Shown here in pieces: positions 1-6,384 of a DNA stretch of 6,817 nucleotides. Below the pieces are notes generated by a model. It worked only from the letters and a program-made list of their open reading frames with translations. It did not search any database and had not been told where the DNA came from. A program made the translations under genes and the position numbers. How positions within the stretch are numbered: position 1 is the stretch's first letter; each line of letters starts with the position of its first letter. Source of the stretch: Brevundimonas sp. UBA986 (lineage in GTDB: Bacteria > Pseudomonadota > Alphaproteobacteria > Caulobacterales > Caulobacteraceae); the NCBI GenBank assembly GCA_002292165.1, contig DBBK01000152.1, positions 41,084-47,900 on the forward strand. The letters are read 5' to 3'.

Positions 1-22
1 CCGCCCGCTTCAATTCCAGCCT

Positions 23-2446
23 CTAGTGCGCCCCACGCGCGCTGCCGCCCGTACCCAGCCTCAGGACGACGTCGTCGATCTGGACCCCGCCCCGGTCGAT
101 GACCAGGTTCTGGTAGTTGCGCTGCCCCTCGGTCGTCTGGGCCTCGACGCCCTCGGCCTGGCTGGAGAACTGGCGGCGCAGATAGGTGGCCAGCTCGCCC
201 GCCGTGACCATCTGGTCCCCGTCGCCGTCCGCGTCGCCCGCCAGACCGGTTCTCAGGAAGTGGGCCAGATATCCGCCCGCCTCGAACTTGTCGGCCACCG
301 CGCTGGTTAGATCCTCTTCCGAGCTGAACAGGCCCATGACGCCCGGCCGGTCGACGACGTTCCTTGCGAACCCGCCCGAGAAGCAGCTGTCCAGCACCAG
401 CAGCGACAACCGGGTCCGCAAGCCGCCGAACAGCTGGGCCATCTCGCGGTCCGAAATCTCGCCGTCGCGCAGGACGATGGCTTCGCCGCGTCCGTCCGGC
501 TCGGTGGCGCTGATCGCCGAGGGATCGGCGTCGCTCTGGTCGCCATGGCCCGAGAAGAAGAACAGGAACATGTCGTCCGGCCCGGCCTGGGCGGCGACGC
601 GCTGGAAGGCCTGCCGCACCCCCTCCACCGTCGCCTCGGCATTGGTCAGGGTGACGCTGGCGGGGTTCAGCACCCCCTCGCGCCGCAAGGTGTCGGCCAG
701 CTTCTCGGCGTCGTCGTCGGTGTACTCGAGATTATTGGCCGCCCCGCCGTAGTCGGACACCCCGACCATCACCGCGAACACCCGCGGCCCGCCCTGAACC
801 GCCGCCTGACGCGGCGTGCCTTGGCTGGGCTCGACGCTGAAGCGGTAGGAGCCGGTCTCGCCCGCGTTGAACGAGGTCACCATCACCTCATACTCGCCGC
901 TCTCGCTCAGCACCGTATCGAGGCGGCTGTTGGTGCCGTCCTCGCCGTCGTCGTTGGAAATCTGCTGACCCGACGGCGTCCTCAGGATCGTATAGGCGTC
1001 GAAGGCCGAGGAGGTCAGCTCCACCGCCACCCTCTGCCCGCGCGTGCCCTGGAAGCGGTAGGTGTCGACATATTCGCCGGACTGGAGGGTCTCGTCCCCG
1101 CCCTGCAGCTCGCCCGAGACCGTATCGCCGATCCGCATCAGGCCGCTGCCGCCCGTGGTCGGACGCGTGGCGCTCTGCGTCGGCCGGGGCGGCGGGGCGT
1201 TGGTTCCGTCGGCGACCGACAGGCGATAGCGCCCGCTCTCGCCCGACTGATAGCTGGTCGCCCCGATCACATAGGCGCCGTCCGCCGGCAGGGTGACGAT
1301 CAGCCGGCTGTCGTGGCTGCCCTCGCGGTCCGCGTCGTCGTCGTTGAAGGCCGAGAAGCCGCCGGGGCCGGTGATCTGCAGATAGGGGTCGAACTCGCTG
1401 GAGCTCAGCCGCAGGTCCAGCGCCTGGCCCTGCCGCCCGTTCAGGGTGAAGCGGTTGACGAACTCCCCGCTCGACAGGGTCTCCGCCCCCTGCCCCAGCC
1501 GCCCGTCGCGGCTCTGACCCACGCTGATCGGCGCCGCATCGGCCGGAACCGCGACCGGCGCCTGGGCCTGCGCCGTCTGGCGCGACGGCCCACGGTTCAG
1601 GACCGCCGCGCCGTTGACCGCCTGCCGCCCGCCGCTGCTCGCGGTCTGCGTCGCCTGCCCGCCCTCGGTCAGCGCGATCGCATATCGCCCCGTCTCGCCC
1701 GCCTGATAGCTGGTCGCCGTGACCCGGACCTCGCCGTCGGCGGGGGCGGTGAAGCTCACCCGGCTGTCGGAAGACCCGCGCCGCGAGGCGTCGTCGTCAT
1801 TGTCCTCGCTGAAGGTCCCCGGCCCGCGCACCACCAGATAGGGATCGAAATCGCCCGATTGCAGCGTGATCGTATAGGTCCGCCCGCGCTGGGCCTGGAA
1901 CGTCCAGACGTCGCCGTACTCCCCGCTCGACAGGGTCGTGTCGCCGCGCCTCAGATCGCCGCTGCCCGTCCGTCCCGCCTGCAGCACCGGCGTGGTCGAG
2001 ATCGCGATCGGCGGCGGAATGACGTTCTGCGCCGGTCCCAGATCGGCGCGCGCCCCGCCCCGGGCCAGCATCAGCCGGTAGTCGCCCGCCTCGCCCGCCT
2101 GGAAGCTGGTCGTCTGCAGCCGATAGGTCCCGGTCGTCGGAAGGGTCACCTCCAGACCGGCGTCGGTCACGCCCGTCGCCGCGTCATCATTCTCCTGAGA
2201 GAAGCCGTTCGGCCCGTTCAGGATCAGATAGGGGTCGAAGGCGCTGGACGACATCCGCAGGCTGATCCGCTCTCCGGCTCGCCCCTCGAACGCCCAGCTG
2301 TCGTAGAACTCGCCGCTCTGCAGCTTCGCATCGCCTGCCTCGAGCGCGCTGGCCATGACCCTGCCCGACGGCAAGGCCTGCTGCGCGACGGCCGAGCCCG
2401 CCAGAACCGCCAGAGCGGTCGTGGCCATCAGAACGGTCCTGAACAT
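23..2446 (-). CDS. Secreted caspase-family (C14/metacaspase-like) protein with four PPC-like repeats
   Basis: Predicted exported cysteine peptidase of the caspase fold, 807 residues. Residues 1-21 form a signal peptide: short basic start, hydrophobic core, then an AVA/QQ cleavage site. Four PPC-like beta-sandwich modules follow (about 33-129, 155-261, 307-413, 438-538), joined by Pro/Ala/Gln-rich linkers. The caspase domain spans about 555-790, with catalytic His634 in SGHGD and Cys688 in LDSCFSGG. Cys688 is the only cysteine in the protein. Residues 740-751 form an EF-hand-like calcium loop. Metacaspases are known to cleave after Arg/Lys and often need calcium; whether this one does is inference. 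The start at 2446 is chosen because a GGGGGGA ribosome site lies 5 bases upstream and the signal peptide begins there; the frame remains open upstream to an ATG at 2680, but that extension has no export signal at its head. It is divergent from the helicase. The substrate is unknown. Confidence 0.9.
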   Translation of the reverse strand: MFRTVLMATTALAVLAGSAVAQQALPSGRVMASALEAGDAKLQSGEFYDSWAFEGRAGERISLRMSSSAFDPYLILNGPNGFSQENDDAATGVTDAGLEVTLPTTGTYRLQTTSFQAGEAGDYRLMLARGGARADLGPAQNVIPPPIAISTTPVLQAGRTGSGDLRRGDTTLSSGEYGDVWTFQAQRGRTYTITLQSGDFDPYLVVRGPGTFSEDNDDDASRRGSSDSRVSFTAPADGEVRVTATSYQAGETGRYAIALTEGGQATQTASSGGRQAVNGAAVLNRGPSRQTAQAQAPVAVPADAAPISVGQSRDGRLGQGAETLSSGEFVNRFTLNGRQGQALDLRLSSSEFDPYLQITGPGGFSAFNDDDADREGSHDSRLIVTLPADGAYVIGATSYQSGESGRYRLSVADGTNAPPPRPTQSATRPTTGGSGLMRIGDTVSGELQGGDETLQSGEYVDTYRFQGTRGQRVAVELTSSAFDAYTILRTPSGQQISNDDGEDGTNSRLDTVLSESGEYEVMVTSFNAGETGSYRFSVEPSQGTPRQAAVQGGPRVFAVMVGVSDYGGAANNLEYTDDDAEKLADTLRREGVLNPASVTLTNAEATVEGVRQAFQRVAAQAGPDDMFLFFFSGHGDQSDADPSAISATEPDGRGEAIVLRDGEISDREMAQLFGGLRTRLSLLVLDSCFSGGFARNVVDRPGVMGLFSSEEDLTSAVADKFEAGGYLAHFLRTGLAGDADGDGDQMVTAGELATYLRRQFSSQAEGVEAQTTEGQRNYQNLVIDRGGVQIDDVVLRLGTGGSARGAH
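833..2350 (-). repeat. Four tandem PPC-like domain repeats encoded within the caspase-family gene
   Basis: Four protein-level repeats of about 100 residues occupy approximately 2060-2350, 1664-1984, 1208-1528 and 833-1135. Each carries the same order of signatures: L-x-SGE-(F/Y), an aromatic-F-x-x-x-x-G strand, S-x-x-FD-x-Y, a GP-x-x-FS-x-x-NDD acidic turn, an LP-x-x-G-x-Y strand, and a closing S-(F/Y)-x-(A/S)GE-x-G-x-Y-x-(L/F/I). This matches the bacterial pre-peptidase C-terminal (PPC) domain, a jelly-roll module found in secreted peptidases. Module 4 is the most diverged: it reads FDAY instead of FDPY and has a shorter acidic turn. The acidic turns could bind calcium, which is inference. 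Confidence 0.8.
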
Positions 2447-2451
2447 CGAAA

Positions 2452-2458
2452 TCCCCCC
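2452..2458 (-). promoter_or_regulatory. Ribosome binding site that fixes the caspase-family gene start
   Basis: On the minus strand the sequence GGGGGGA ends 5 bases before the ATG at 2446. It is the only purine-rich tract close to a candidate start that also begins a signal peptide, so it supports this start over the ATG at 2680. Confidence 0.6.
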
Positions 2459-2536
2459 GGAAGACCCGCGCACACTAACGCGTCCTCTCCACCTGTCATC
2501 AACTTCAACGAACGGCGCCCCGCCACCTACTGAATC

Positions 2537-2546
2537 TGATATATCA
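2537..2546. promoter_or_regulatory. AT-rich 10-bp perfect palindrome in the divergent intergenic region
   Basis: TGATATATCA is a perfect palindrome and a rare AT-rich patch in the 232 bases between the divergent caspase-family and helicase genes. On the minus strand it contains TATATC (2538-2543), a 4/6 match to a -10 box, with GGAACA (2561-2566) 17 bases upstream as a poor -35 box (3/6). It could be a promoter core for the minus-strand gene or a binding site for a dimeric regulator. Both readings are inference. Confidence 0.25.
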
Positions 2547-2678
2547 CCACCATTCGGCCTTGTTCCGGGCGCAAAGGGCCGCCCCTTCAAGAAGTGACCC
2601 GCACCCGCGCGCGCCTCGCCCCCTGCACATCCGCGCCCAAGCTCGCGTTTCGCCCCGAAGCGCCCTACGAGACAATTC

Positions 2679-4769
2679 ATGCCCTTCCCCGCCAGTCATC
2701 CCGCGCTCGACCTCGCGCTTTCCGAACGCGGCTATGCCGAGCCCACCCCCGTCCAGGCCGCCGTGCTGGAATCCGAAGCCGGCCGCGACCTGCTGGTCTC
2801 GGCCCAGACCGGCTCGGGCAAGACCGTCGCCTTCGGCCTGGCTCTCGCCTCGACCCTGCTGGGTGACGCCGACCGCATCGAGGACAACGGCGCCCCCGCC
2901 GCCCTGATCATCGCCCCGACCCGCGAACTGGCCCTGCAGGTGTCGAAAGAGCTGGAGTGGCTCTACTCCAAGGCCGGCGCCCGCATCGCCACCTGCGTCG
3001 GCGGCATGGATCCCCGCGCCGAGCGCCGGGTTCTGGAACGCGGCGCCGCCATCGTCGTCGGCACCCCCGGCCGTCTGAAGGATCACCTCGAACGCGGCGC
3101 GCTGGACCTGTCCGGGCTCAAGGCCGTCGTCCTCGATGAGGCCGACGAGATGCTGGACATGGGCTTCGCCGAAGACCTGACCTTCATCCTCGACAGCGCC
3201 CCGGCCGATCGCCGCACCCTGCTGTTCTCGGCGACCCTGGCCCGCGACATCGTCCAGCTGGCCCGCACCTATCAGCGCGACGCCATCCGCATCGACACCG
3301 TCGCCGGCGCCGGCTCGCACGCCGACATCGAATACAAGGCCATCCGCATCGCCCCCAACGAGGTCGAGCTCGGCGTGGTCAACGTGCTGCGCTACTTCGA
3401 GGCCCCTGGCGCCCTGGTCTTCGCCAACACCCGCGAGCGGGTGAAGCACCTGACCGCTTCCCTGCGCGAGCGCGGCTTCGCCGTCGTCGGCCTGTCGGGC
3501 GAACTGACCCAGGCCGCCCGTTCCGAGGCGCTGCAGGCCCTGCGCGACGGCCATGCCCGCGTCTGCGTCGCCACCGACGTCGCCGCCCGCGGCCTCGACC
3601 TTCCCGACCTGGGCCTGGTCATCCACGCCGAGATCCCGGTCAACAAGGCCACCCTGCTTCACCGTTCGGGCCGCACCGGCCGCGCGGGCAAGAAGGGCGT
3701 CTCGGTGATGATGGTCTCCTACACCCGCCGCCGGAAGGTCGAGCTGATGCTCCAGTCGGCCGGCATCACCGCCCAGTGGGAAGGTCCGCCCTCGGCCGAG
3801 ATGATCCGCGAACAGGACCGCGTCCGCCTGCTGGCCGACCCCATCCTGACCGCCCCGGTCGATGACGAGGAAGCCCTGGAGCTCGGCAAGCTGCTGCTCG
3901 AGAAGACCTCGCCCGAACAGATCGCCGCCTCCCTGATCCGCCTCTACCGCCAGAAGCTGCCCTCGCCGGAAGACGTCTATGACGACGACCGCATGAAGCG
4001 CGCCCAGGCCACCGGCGTGAACGACCGCGGCCAGCGCGACGGCCCCCTGACCGACTTCGCCCGTGGCGGCGACATGGCCTGGTTCCGCATCAACATCGGC
4101 CGCGACAAGAACGCCGATCCCAAATGGCTGCTGCCGACGCTCTGCCGTCTGGGCCATGTGACCAAGGGCGACATCGGCTCCATCAAGATCTTTGACCGCG
4201 AGACCAAGTTCGAGATCACCAAGGCGGCGGAAGCGAAGTTCCGCGCCGCCATCGCCTCGGGTCTGGAAGACGGTGTGACCGTCAACGACGCCGTCGCCCC
4301 CGGTCCGAAGGAAAAGCCCGCCAGCCGCTGGGACAAGAAGCCCTTCGACGGCGACCGCCCCGAGAAGAAGCCCTGGGCGAAGAAAGAAGGCGGCGGCGCC
4401 CCGCGTGGCGACAAGCCCGCCTGGAAGCCGCGCGAGGACCGCGCCCCCCGTTCGGAAGACGGCTCCGAGAAGAAACCGTGGGTCAAACGCGATGACGCTC
4501 CCGCCGGCGAGAAGAAGCCCTGGGTGAAACGCGACGCCCCGGCCCACGCCGCTGCTGAAGGCGACGCCAAACCAAAATGGGTCAAGCGCACCAAGGACGC
4601 GCCCGTGCCCGAAGGCAAGACGGCCTGGGTCGACAAGCCCAAGGGCCCCAAGAAGCCCTGGGCCCCGCGCACCGACTCCGCGCCCGCAGCGGTTGGCGAC
4701 AAGCCCTGGACCGGCAAACCCAAGGGGACCGGCAAAACCTTCAAGGGCAAGAAGAAGTCGAACGGCTAG
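2679..4769 (+). CDS. DEAD-box ATP-dependent RNA helicase with DbpA/CsdA-type RNA-binding domain and KPW-rich tail
   Basis: ATP-dependent RNA unwinding enzyme of the cytoplasm, 696 residues, probably acting in ribosome assembly, RNA decay or cold adaptation (family knowledge). Visible motifs: Q motif (EPTPVQ, 21-26), Walker A AQTGSGKT (42-49), Ia PTRELALQ (80-87), Ib TPGRL (129-133), DEAD (153-156), SAT (184-186), VFANTR (247-252), ATDVAARGLD (298-307) and HRSGRTGRAG (328-337). Residues about 466-525 (MAWFRINIGRDKNADP onward) match the DbpA/CsdA RNA-binding fold. From about 541 to the end the chain is low-complexity, basic and Trp-containing. The start at 2679 gives the usual short lead to the Q motif; the upstream ribosome site is weak (GAGA at 2669-2672). 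DeaD/CsdA and DbpA are the nearest named types, and I cannot choose between them. Confidence 0.95.
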   Translation: MPFPASHPALDLALSERGYAEPTPVQAAVLESEAGRDLLVSAQTGSGKTVAFGLALASTLLGDADRIEDNGAPAALIIAPTRELALQVSKELEWLYSKAGARIATCVGGMDPRAERRVLERGAAIVVGTPGRLKDHLERGALDLSGLKAVVLDEADEMLDMGFAEDLTFILDSAPADRRTLLFSATLARDIVQLARTYQRDAIRIDTVAGAGSHADIEYKAIRIAPNEVELGVVNVLRYFEAPGALVFANTRERVKHLTASLRERGFAVVGLSGELTQAARSEALQALRDGHARVCVATDVAARGLDLPDLGLVIHAEIPVNKATLLHRSGRTGRAGKKGVSVMMVSYTRRRKVELMLQSAGITAQWEGPPSAEMIREQDRVRLLADPILTAPVDDEEALELGKLLLEKTSPEQIAASLIRLYRQKLPSPEDVYDDDRMKRAQATGVNDRGQRDGPLTDFARGGDMAWFRINIGRDKNADPKWLLPTLCRLGHVTKGDIGSIKIFDRETKFEITKAAEAKFRAAIASGLEDGVTVNDAVAPGPKEKPASRWDKKPFDGDRPEKKPWAKKEGGGAPRGDKPAWKPREDRAPRSEDGSEKKPWVKRDDAPAGEKKPWVKRDAPAHAAAEGDAKPKWVKRTKDAPVPEGKTAWVDKPKGPKKPWAPRTDSAPAAVGDKPWTGKPKGTGKTFKGKKKSNG
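4299..4766 (+). repeat. Degenerate K-x-W repeat tail of the RNA helicase
   Basis: Residues 541-696 contain repeated basic units centred on tryptophan: KKPWAKK (563), KPAWKPR (579), KKPWVKRD (598 and again 612), KPKWVKR (631), KTAWVDKP (647), KKPWAPR (658) and DKPWTGKP (674). The units lie 11-19 residues apart in a Pro/Gly/Ala/acidic background. Basic, disordered tails of DEAD-box helicases are known to raise RNA affinity; the regular tryptophan suggests stacking on RNA or partner contacts, which is inference. Confidence 0.75.
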
Positions 4770-5074
4770 GCTGCGCTGATTTGTCCCCACGCTGAGCGTC
4801 CGCGAACAAGCTTGACCTTTTGCGCGAGCACCCAAAGCGTGTAAAAAAACAGCCCATGGCTGAAAAACTTCATTGCGGAGGCGAAAGGGAGCTGCGCCTC
4901 GCCGCCTGCATTCGCGCGCGCACACGGCGACCTCGTCGGGGGCCGGCCCCTGTCCCGGGCCTCGGGAGGATCGGGCGGCGCGGTTCGACCCGTCGACCGC
5001 CCCCGCGATGAGCGGGCCTTCATTTCAGTAGCTGATCCCGTGTCCGTAGCCGTGTCCCGTCCCCCCTCGCACCG
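4770..5074. other. 305-base intergenic region: AT-rich island followed by GC-rich hairpin-prone leader
   Basis: No convincing gene is seen here. The left part (about 4800-4880) is clearly AT-richer than the surroundings, with A7 at 4843-4849 and A5 at 4863-4867 flanking a hairpin. The right part is GC-rich with several short inverted repeats: GGGGCCGGCCCC (4939-4950), TCCCG/CGGGA (4953-4957 with 4963-4967), GGGCGG/CCGCCC (4973-4978 with 4997-5002) and CCCGC/GCGGG (5002-5006 with 5012-5016). An 8-base direct repeat CCGTGTCC (5038-5045 and 5050-5057) lies just before the next start. There is no clear plus-strand terminator for the helicase (ACGCTGAGCGT at 4789-4799 is a small palindrome without a following T run) and no strong promoter match. 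Confidence 0.6.
4843..4862 (-). terminator. Intrinsic-terminator-like hairpin plus T7, reading on the minus strand
   Basis: On the minus strand a stem CAGCC / GGCTG with loop ATG (4850-4862) is followed directly by seven T (4843-4849). That is the form of a Rho-independent terminator, though the stem is only 5 bp. On the plus strand the hairpin is followed by A residues, so it does not serve the helicase. No minus-strand gene is recognisable upstream of it (at higher coordinates), so its purpose is unexplained; it could end an antisense or small RNA, or be fortuitous. Confidence 0.35.
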
Positions 5075-6310
5075 ATGAAAATCCTCTTCTTCATCGACCC
5101 CGTCATCTATCAGAATGACGGCATGTTCTTCGCGCCGCACGTCAACTTCGTGCGCTGCCTGATTAACGCCAACCTGTCCGACGACGTCCACTACGCCCTG
5201 GCGACCAGCCCCTGGCTGCTTGACGAGTATCAGACCCTGGTCTCCGCCCACGGAGGCCAGGCGGACATCGAACTCCTTCCGCTGAATCCGGTCTCGATCC
5301 TCTCCGGCGTGGGTTTCGAAACCACGGCGAACTCCGTCGACATGTTCTCTCCGCAGCCGGGCAACGCGGCCTACCGCGCCCTGATCACAGAGCTCCGGTC
5401 CCGGTTCGAGCCCGACGTGGTCATCTGCTCGACCGAAAACCCCTACATCGCAGAGGTCTTCGCCGACCGCGTCGTCCTCTATCACGACATGTCCCACATC
5501 CGCCGCACGGACGGGACGTACAACCTCTATCTGGACCCCTGCGGTCACGACGGCCGCAACATCCTGAACGCCTGCAAGGCGGAAATCCTTGACCAGGCCG
5601 GTGACGACGCCGTCTTTTCGCGCCTGGCGCTGGAACACCAGACGGCCCTGTTCGGCGGCGTCGAGGCGATGCAGGCCCGCCTCGCCTTTCGCGACTGGCG
5701 ACGTCAGGCCGGACTGGAAGGCGAGCGCATCGCCCTGGTCGCCCTTCAGCCGGTGGGCCCGCTGCTCAGCGTCGAGGGTGCCTGGGAAGGCCGAAGCACC
5801 GCCGCCTTCCTGACGCACAGTCTGGCGGCCCTGCCGCCGGGCTGGAAGGCCGTCGTCTCCCATCACCCCGCCGACGAGACCCTGCATCGGCTCGCGCCCT
5901 ACGTCGCGCAATGCTTCGAACAGTCGCGACAGCCGCCGCCGGAAATCTTTTCGAAAGGCTCGGACCCCCTCGTGCCCGAGTTCGACGCGATCATCTCGAT
6001 CTCTTCCAAGGTCGGTCTGCTGGGCGTCCTGTGCGGAAAGCCGGTGATCTCGCTCGGCCTGTCGGGGCACCACCGGTATTGCGGACGTCGTGTGGAGGAT
6101 CTGGACCAGACCGAACCCCTCGCGCCGGCCGCCATCGGCCGCCTCGTCCGCTTCATGTCCAACCGCTACTATTTCACGTTCGAGGAGCTGTTCACCCGGC
6201 CCGGCTTCGTTTTCGACCTCATCAGGTCGATAGGGGCCTACCCCGACCCCCGGCGCTGGCAGCTCGATTTTTCGGACTGGACGCCCGAACGGTTGGCGCG
6301 GCTCTACTGA
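5075..6310 (+). CDS. Putative capsule/surface-polysaccharide biosynthesis protein, GT-B glycosyltransferase-like
   Basis: A 411-residue cytoplasmic-looking protein without signal peptide or clear membrane segment. I do not recognise the exact family. The layout suggests two Rossmann-like halves: an N-terminal MKILFFIDP strand, the strand-like DVVICSTENPY (114-124) and VVLYHDMSH (133-141), then a C-terminal half with VALQPVGPL (222-230), KAVVSHHPAD (258-267) and DAIISISSKVGLLGVLCGKPVISLG (304-328). The HP motif and the small-residue segment ending GKPVI-x-LG resemble the nucleotide-sugar half of capsule proteins of the KpsS/KpsC or polysialyltransferase type. That similarity is from memory of motifs, so the substrate is open. 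The ATG at 5075 is the first possible start after an in-frame TGA at 5033-5035, yet the 39 bases before it are pyrimidine-rich with no Shine-Dalgarno sequence. It stands alone, with the ABC gene starting 75 bases after its stop. Confidence 0.8.
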   Translation: MKILFFIDPVIYQNDGMFFAPHVNFVRCLINANLSDDVHYALATSPWLLDEYQTLVSAHGGQADIELLPLNPVSILSGVGFETTANSVDMFSPQPGNAAYRALITELRSRFEPDVVICSTENPYIAEVFADRVVLYHDMSHIRRTDGTYNLYLDPCGHDGRNILNACKAEILDQAGDDAVFSRLALEHQTALFGGVEAMQARLAFRDWRRQAGLEGERIALVALQPVGPLLSVEGAWEGRSTAAFLTHSLAALPPGWKAVVSHHPADETLHRLAPYVAQCFEQSRQPPPEIFSKGSDPLVPEFDAIISISSKVGLLGVLCGKPVISLGLSGHHRYCGRRVEDLDQTEPLAPAAIGRLVRFMSNRYYFTFEELFTRPGFVFDLIRSIGAYPDPRRWQLDFSDWTPERLARLY

Positions 6311-6315
6311 GGGCA

Positions 6316-6358
6316 TTCAGGCTTCTCCCCAACCGCGTAACCGCTTACACTGCCTGAA
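6316..6358. repeat. 7-bp inverted repeat flanking the operator
   Basis: TTCAGGC (6316-6322) and GCCTGAA (6352-6358) are perfect reverse complements, 29 bases apart, placed either side of the LacI-like site. A further CAGGC occurs at 6372-6376 next to the ribosome site. No T run follows on either strand, so it is not an intrinsic terminator. It may be chance or a second regulatory element. Confidence 0.35.
6336..6349. promoter_or_regulatory. LacI-family-like operator upstream of the ABC ATPase gene
   Basis: The core GTAACCGCTTAC (6337-6348) is an inverted repeat, GTAA-x-CG-x-TTAC, with a central CpG. That is the typical operator form of LacI/GalR-family repressors (compare the CcpA-type consensus TGWAANCGNTNWCA). 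Only positions 5 and 8 of the 12 break the symmetry. It lies 36 bases before the ATG of a sugar-type ABC ATPase, where a carbohydrate-responsive LacI regulator would be expected. It overlaps TACACT (6346-6351), a 4/6 match to a -10 box, which would fit repression. Site identity is by pattern only. Confidence 0.5.
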
Positions 6359-6384
6359 AAACAAGACGTCCCAGGCAGGAAGAC

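Noticed and set aside
545..2533. Long plus-strand open frame of 662 codons opposite the caspase-family gene
   Set aside because: It is antisense to a gene with a clear signal peptide, repeats and catalytic motifs. Its Arg/Ala/Gly/Pro-rich translation shows no domain and is typical of a GC-rich shadow frame.
2447..2680. N-terminal extension of the caspase-family protein to an ATG at 2680
   Set aside because: It would bury the signal peptide 78 residues inside the protein, and a good ribosome site precedes the ATG at 2446.
4789..4799. Small palindrome ACGCTGAGCGT as the helicase terminator
   Set aside because: The stem is at most 5 bp around a single base and no T run follows on the plus strand.
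4812..4845. TTGACC with TGTAAA as a promoter for the 5075 gene
   Set aside because: The spacing is 22 bases, well outside the 16-18 expected, and no better -10 box lies at the right distance.
4766..4873. Possible 35-residue minus-strand peptide beginning MKFFSHGLFFYTLWVLAQKV
   Set aside because: It has a hydrophobic stretch and ends tail-to-tail on the helicase stop, but there is no ribosome site before the ATG, codon use is unlike the neighbours, and the terminator-like hairpin and T7 lie within its first codons.
2544..4925. Long minus-strand open frame of 793 codons opposite the helicase
   Set aside because: The plus strand encodes every DEAD-box motif. The minus translation is low-complexity Gly/Ala/Val and has no recognisable domain.
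4820..5011. Plus-strand 63-codon frame between the helicase and the 5075 gene
   Set aside because: Its translation is an Arg/Pro-rich string without a domain, with no ribosome site, in a region of inverted repeats.
4766..6316. Minus-strand open frame of 516 codons opposite the 5075 gene
   Set aside because: The plus-strand protein has sensible strand and motif structure, while the minus one looks like an antisense shadow. The intrinsic-terminator-like hairpin also falls inside this frame.
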